47,062 bases of DNA from Streptomyces sp. CB01373 (GTDB taxonomy: Bacteria; Actinomycetota; Actinomycetes; Streptomycetales; Streptomycetaceae): assembly GCF_002803075.1 (NCBI RefSeq), contig NZ_NNBK01000010.1, forward strand, positions 1 to 47,062. The letters are read 5' to 3'. The position numbers and the translations under genes are program-made. Positions within the stretch are counted from its first letter, which is position 1; every line of letters starts with the position of its first letter. Below, piece by piece: positions 44,514 through 47,062 of this stretch. A model generated the notes under the pieces. It had not been told where the DNA came from. It ran no database searches and was given only the letters and a program-made list of their open reading frames with translations.

Positions 44514-45374
44514 CTACGGCTCGTCGGGCATCGGGGACGACAGGGCCGCCTCGCGGGCCAGTTCCCCGGCTTCGTCCCGGCCGAGCCGTCCGTCGGCGAC
44601 GACGGTGACGACCCGTCGCAGGACCGTCCCGCCCGGCTCGATCGCGATCCGTTGCTCCGCCGCCAGCGACGAGCCGACTCCCGGGTACTCCGCGGCCCGC
44701 ACGAACCAGGGGTCCTCGCGGGTGGCGCCGGTGGCGCCGGCGAACACCAGCGTCCAGGTGCTGCCGACGAGGGCCAGCCAGTCGGCGCGGGTGCCGTGGG
44801 CCGCCGCCTCGCCGTCCCCGTCGGCGGTGAGCACGAGCGGGGGCTGCTCCTCCTTGCGGGCCCGCCAGAAGAAGCCGCCGTACGCCGCGCCGGGGCGCCC
44901 GTTGGTGGCGGGGCTGCCGATCGACAGCGCCCGCGGGGTGACGTTGGCGAGGGCGAAGGTGAAGTCCAGGGCCCAGGCGGTGGCGGTGAGTCCGGTGGCC
45001 GCGACGGTCCGGCGCTCGTGCAGCAGTTCGCGGCCCGCGGCCACCCAGCGCAGCTCCTCCGTGAACCGGTCGGCCTCGCGCAGCGGGAAGCCGGTGTGCC
45101 GCTGGGCGCCGTGGTTGTCCAGCTCGGTCGGGCCCCGGTCGCGCACGAAGGTGCGCCCGCCCCAGAAGTTGTGCCCCTCGACGTCGGGAACGGCGACACC
45201 GACGCCGAGGTGGTGGAGGTGATCGGCCGGGCCGAGTTCGGTGACCACCGTGCCGGCCAGGGTGGTGACGGGGTGCAGATACGGGCGCGGGGAGAGCCGG
45301 TCGGGCAGCTCGGGACGGGTGACGCAGCGCGCGACCGGGCGGCCCGCCACGCGCAGGACCGGGGAGTCCGTCAT
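44514..45374 (-). CDS. PmoA-like family protein (DUF6807)
   Basis: This 286-aa protein belongs to the PmoA-like (DUF6807) group by its text: RPYLHPVTTLAGTVVTELGPADHLHHLGVGVAVPDVEGHNFWGG near the N-terminus and GSPATNGRPGAAYGGFFWR in the middle. Members occur beside sugar oxidoreductases and ABC importers; the biochemical role is not established. No signal peptide, so cytoplasmic. ATG at 45374 overlaps the Gfo/Idh stop by four bases, showing that the two are translated together and probably act in one pathway. Confidence 0.85.
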   Translation of the reverse strand: MTDSPVLRVAGRPVARCVTRPELPDRLSPRPYLHPVTTLAGTVVTELGPADHLHHLGVGVAVPDVEGHNFWGGRTFVRDRGPTELDNHGAQRHTGFPLREADRFTEELRWVAAGRELLHERRTVAATGLTATAWALDFTFALANVTPRALSIGSPATNGRPGAAYGGFFWRARKEEQPPLVLTADGDGEAAAHGTRADWLALVGSTWTLVFAGATGATREDPWFVRAAEYPGVGSSLAAEQRIAIEPGGTVLRRVVTVVADGRLGRDEAGELAREAALSSPMPDEP

Positions 45375-46618
45375 CTCACGGTCACCTCCTTCGGCAACGC
45401 CCAGTCGACGTCCAGTTCGGAGTACAGGGAGAGGGTGTCGGCGACGGCCGCGACGAGTCCGTCGACGCCGGGCACGACCCGGCGGTCCTCGCCGGCCGGG
45501 CGCCGCCAGGAACGGTCCGGCAGCGCGGCGGGGTCGGGTGCGGTGCGGATCGCCTCGACGACTCGCATGAAGGCGCCCGTTGAGGCGGGCGGGGCCAGCA
45601 GTCCCGCCCCGGTGGTCAGGTGGTCGACCAGGTTCTCCAGCAGGTCGGTGCGGCCGTACTCGAACTCCTCCGGGCCGTGGCCGGCCCGTTGCAGCAGCAC
45701 CCGGTCCTGCTTGTACCAGAAGGTGATCCGGCCGCTGCTGCCGTGCACCATGACGTACGGGTCGTCGGGGCGCTCGGCGCACAGGGTGGCCGCGACGGCG
45801 GCCCGGCCGTGCGGGGTGGTGACGCGGACGCAGGAGGTGTCGTCGGCCTCGATGGCGTTGGCCCGCCACAGCTCGGTCTCGATGCCGGTGACGTCCTCGG
45901 CGCGGGTGGCGCCGAGCAGGGCGAGCGAGGTGGAGACGGCGTGGGCGAGGGGGTTGGTGAGCACCCCGTCGACCACGTCGACGCCGTTCAGACGGCGTCT
46001 GCCCGCCCAGGGCGCGCGCCGGTAGTAGGCCTCGTCGCGCGCCCAGGCGCCCGCCGCGCCGACCCCGTCGACCGTCCCGATCATGCCGTCGGCGACCAGC
46101 TCCCGGATCGCGGGCATCGCGTGCGAGCCCAGCGCCTGGAAGCCGATCTGGCAGGCGACCCCGGCCTCGGCGACCCCGTCGGCCATGCGGCGGAACTCCG
46201 CGTACGAGGGGGCGGGCGGCTTCTCCAGCAGCAGGTGGACGCCCCGGCCTGCGGCGGTGAGCGCCAGGTCGGTGTGGGTCGGGATGGGCGTGCAGATCAC
46301 CGCGATCCGCGCGCCGGTGGCGTCCAGCAGGGCGCCGAAGTCGGCGGACTGCGCCGGGCTGCCGAGCCCGTCGGGGATCTCGTCCCCGGTCAGCGGGGTC
46401 AGCTCGCAGATCCCCACGAGCCGTACGAGGCCCCTCTCCTGGAGTCGGCGGATGTTGTCCAGGTGCCAGCGGCCATGACCGCGGGCACCGGCGAGCACGA
46501 CCGGCAGGGGCGCGGTGGCGGCTGTCGGTGAGCCGGTCGCCGTCGGATCGGGGGTCGCCGTCGGATCGGGGGTCGCCGTCGGCGTGGTGGTCGCCGTGGG
46601 CGGCGTGGTGGCCGTCAT
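45371..46618 (-). CDS. Gfo/Idh/MocA-family oxidoreductase
   Basis: This 415-aa enzyme has a Rossmann fold with GARGHG (residues 44-49), VICTPIPTHTDLALTAAGRGVHLLLEKPPAPS (the EKP motif) and the alpha/beta C-terminal domain. The family oxidises or isomerises sugars and inositols with NAD(P). The first 37 residues are a Thr/Ala/Pro repeat made of near-identical 18-bp units and do not belong to the fold; a later start is possible, but the ATG at 46618 forms a 4-base overlap with the upstream permease stop and is therefore kept. Confidence 0.9.
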   Translation of the reverse strand: MTATTPPTATTTPTATPDPTATPDPTATGSPTAATAPLPVVLAGARGHGRWHLDNIRRLQERGLVRLVGICELTPLTGDEIPDGLGSPAQSADFGALLDATGARIAVICTPIPTHTDLALTAAGRGVHLLLEKPPAPSYAEFRRMADGVAEAGVACQIGFQALGSHAMPAIRELVADGMIGTVDGVGAAGAWARDEAYYRRAPWAGRRRLNGVDVVDGVLTNPLAHAVSTSLALLGATRAEDVTGIETELWRANAIEADDTSCVRVTTPHGRAAVAATLCAERPDDPYVMVHGSSGRITFWYKQDRVLLQRAGHGPEEFEYGRTDLLENLVDHLTTGAGLLAPPASTGAFMRVVEAIRTAPDPAALPDRSWRRPAGEDRRVVPGVDGLVAAVADTLSLYSELDVDWALPKEVTVR

Positions 46619-47062
46619 CCCTTCACCGCCCCCGCGCTGAAGCCGGTGATCAGCCACTTCTGGATGAAGGCGAACACGATCACCACGGGTACGGCGGCGA
46701 CGATGCCGCCGGCGGCCAGCGCTCCCAGGTCGACGCTGTCCGCGCTCATCAGGGTGTTGAGGCCGACCGGGATGGTCTGCTTGCTCTGGTCGGAGAGGAA
46801 CATCAGGGCGAACAGGAAGTGGTTCCAGGCGTGCACGAAGGCGAAGGAGCCGACGGCGATCAGCCCGGGCCGCAGCAGCGGCAGGACGACGATCCGGAAG
46901 GCGGAGAAGCGGTTGCAGCCGTCCACCCAGGCGGCCTCCTCCAGGGAGGGGGGCACGTTCTTGATGAAGCCGCTGATCAGGATCATCGACAGCGGCAGCT
47001 GGAAGACGGTCTCGGCGATGATGACGCTGCCCAGCGAGTTGATCATCGACAGCTTGGCGAAG
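46615..47062 (-). CDS. ABC sugar permease, MalG-like (partial, runs off the window)
   Basis: The visible 148 residues are the C-terminal half of a carbohydrate ABC permease. The EAA loop PPSLEEAAWVDGCNRFSAFRIVVLPLLRPG is present, and hydrophobic helices follow, ending at GFSAGAVKG. The 5' end lies beyond position 47062. It heads the visible part of a leftward run permease, Gfo/Idh, PmoA-like, sugar-binding protein. A partner permease and perhaps a LacI regulator should lie just past the window. Confidence 0.92.
   Translation of the reverse strand, partial: FAKLSMINSLGSVIIAETVFQLPLSMILISGFIKNVPPSLEEAAWVDGCNRFSAFRIVVLPLLRPGLIAVGSFAFVHAWNHFLFALMFLSDQSKQTIPVGLNTLMSADSVDLGALAAGGIVAAVPVVIVFAFIQKWLITGFSAGAVKG

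Noticed and set aside
44514..45869. Long 451-codon version of the PmoA-like protein
   Set aside because: The extra N-terminal half overlaps the Gfo/Idh gene by 500 bases and is Arg/Gly-rich noise; the ATG at 45374 gives a clean 4-base overlap.

Overview
The window is high-GC actinobacterial DNA with pervasive GC3 bias, GTG and TTG starts, and CTAG almost confined to element borders. The combination of genes points to a Streptomyces chromosome. From memory (not checked), the order low-affinity phosphate transporter, cobalamin cluster, sortase-type surface protein, ectABCD, pectinolytic genes resembles a core-chromosome segment of S. coelicolor and relatives. There are no rRNA, tRNA, CRISPR or phage genes.

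Layout. (1) 1-4.5 kb: two abutting MITE-like elements that share a CTAG, then three leftward genes: an uncharacterised protein whose stop codon lies in the element border, an alpha/beta hydrolase, and a class II (fuculose-phosphate type) aldolase. (2) 4.5-6.2 kb: a PiT phosphate transporter behind PhoP-like direct repeats, a small membrane protein, and two strong hairpins. (3) 6.3-24.6 kb: a cobalamin biosynthesis cluster. It opens with an adenosylcobalamin riboswitch and a possible 19-codon leader ORF. The first run is cobD(cbiB)-cobQ-cobN-chelatase-cobO-cobB-cobI, all overlapping end to end. A convergent ZIP metal transporter follows. The second overlapping run is cobM-cobL-cbiG/cobJ-cobH-cbiX-cobC. 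The run mixes late cobalt insertion (CobN) with features of the early-cobalt route (CbiX with MxCxxC and a His tail, and a CbiG domain). (4) 24.6-27.5 kb: a LAETG surface protein, remnants of ISAs1-like and IS1182-like transposases, a small secreted Cys-containing protein and long palindromes, together a degenerate accessory patch. (5) 27.5-30 kb: a metal-dependent amidohydrolase and a class V aminotransferase.

(6) 30-33.8 kb: ectABCD for ectoine and 5-hydroxyectoine. An 8-bp satellite of 11.5 copies lies between ectB and ectC. The 3' end of ectD, with stop codon and terminator hairpin, is tandemly duplicated with a 79-bp period. (7) 33.8-39.3 kb: class V aminotransferase-fold enzyme, FrnE-like DsbA protein, two GNATs, and a sugar-acid-type aldehyde dehydrogenase divergent from an IclR regulator with a palindrome between them. 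(8) 39.3-47.06 kb, all leftward: HAD acid phosphatase, Tat-type pectinesterase, PL1 pectate lyase, sugar-binding lipoprotein, PmoA-like protein, Gfo/Idh oxidoreductase, and an ABC permease cut by the window end.

The genes fit three physiological modules: cobalamin supply, osmoprotection, and extracellular pectin breakdown with uptake and oxidation of the products. I saw no clear new defence or mobile system. The most unusual features are the repeat structures in the ect operon, the paired MITEs and the hybrid cobalamin pathway.
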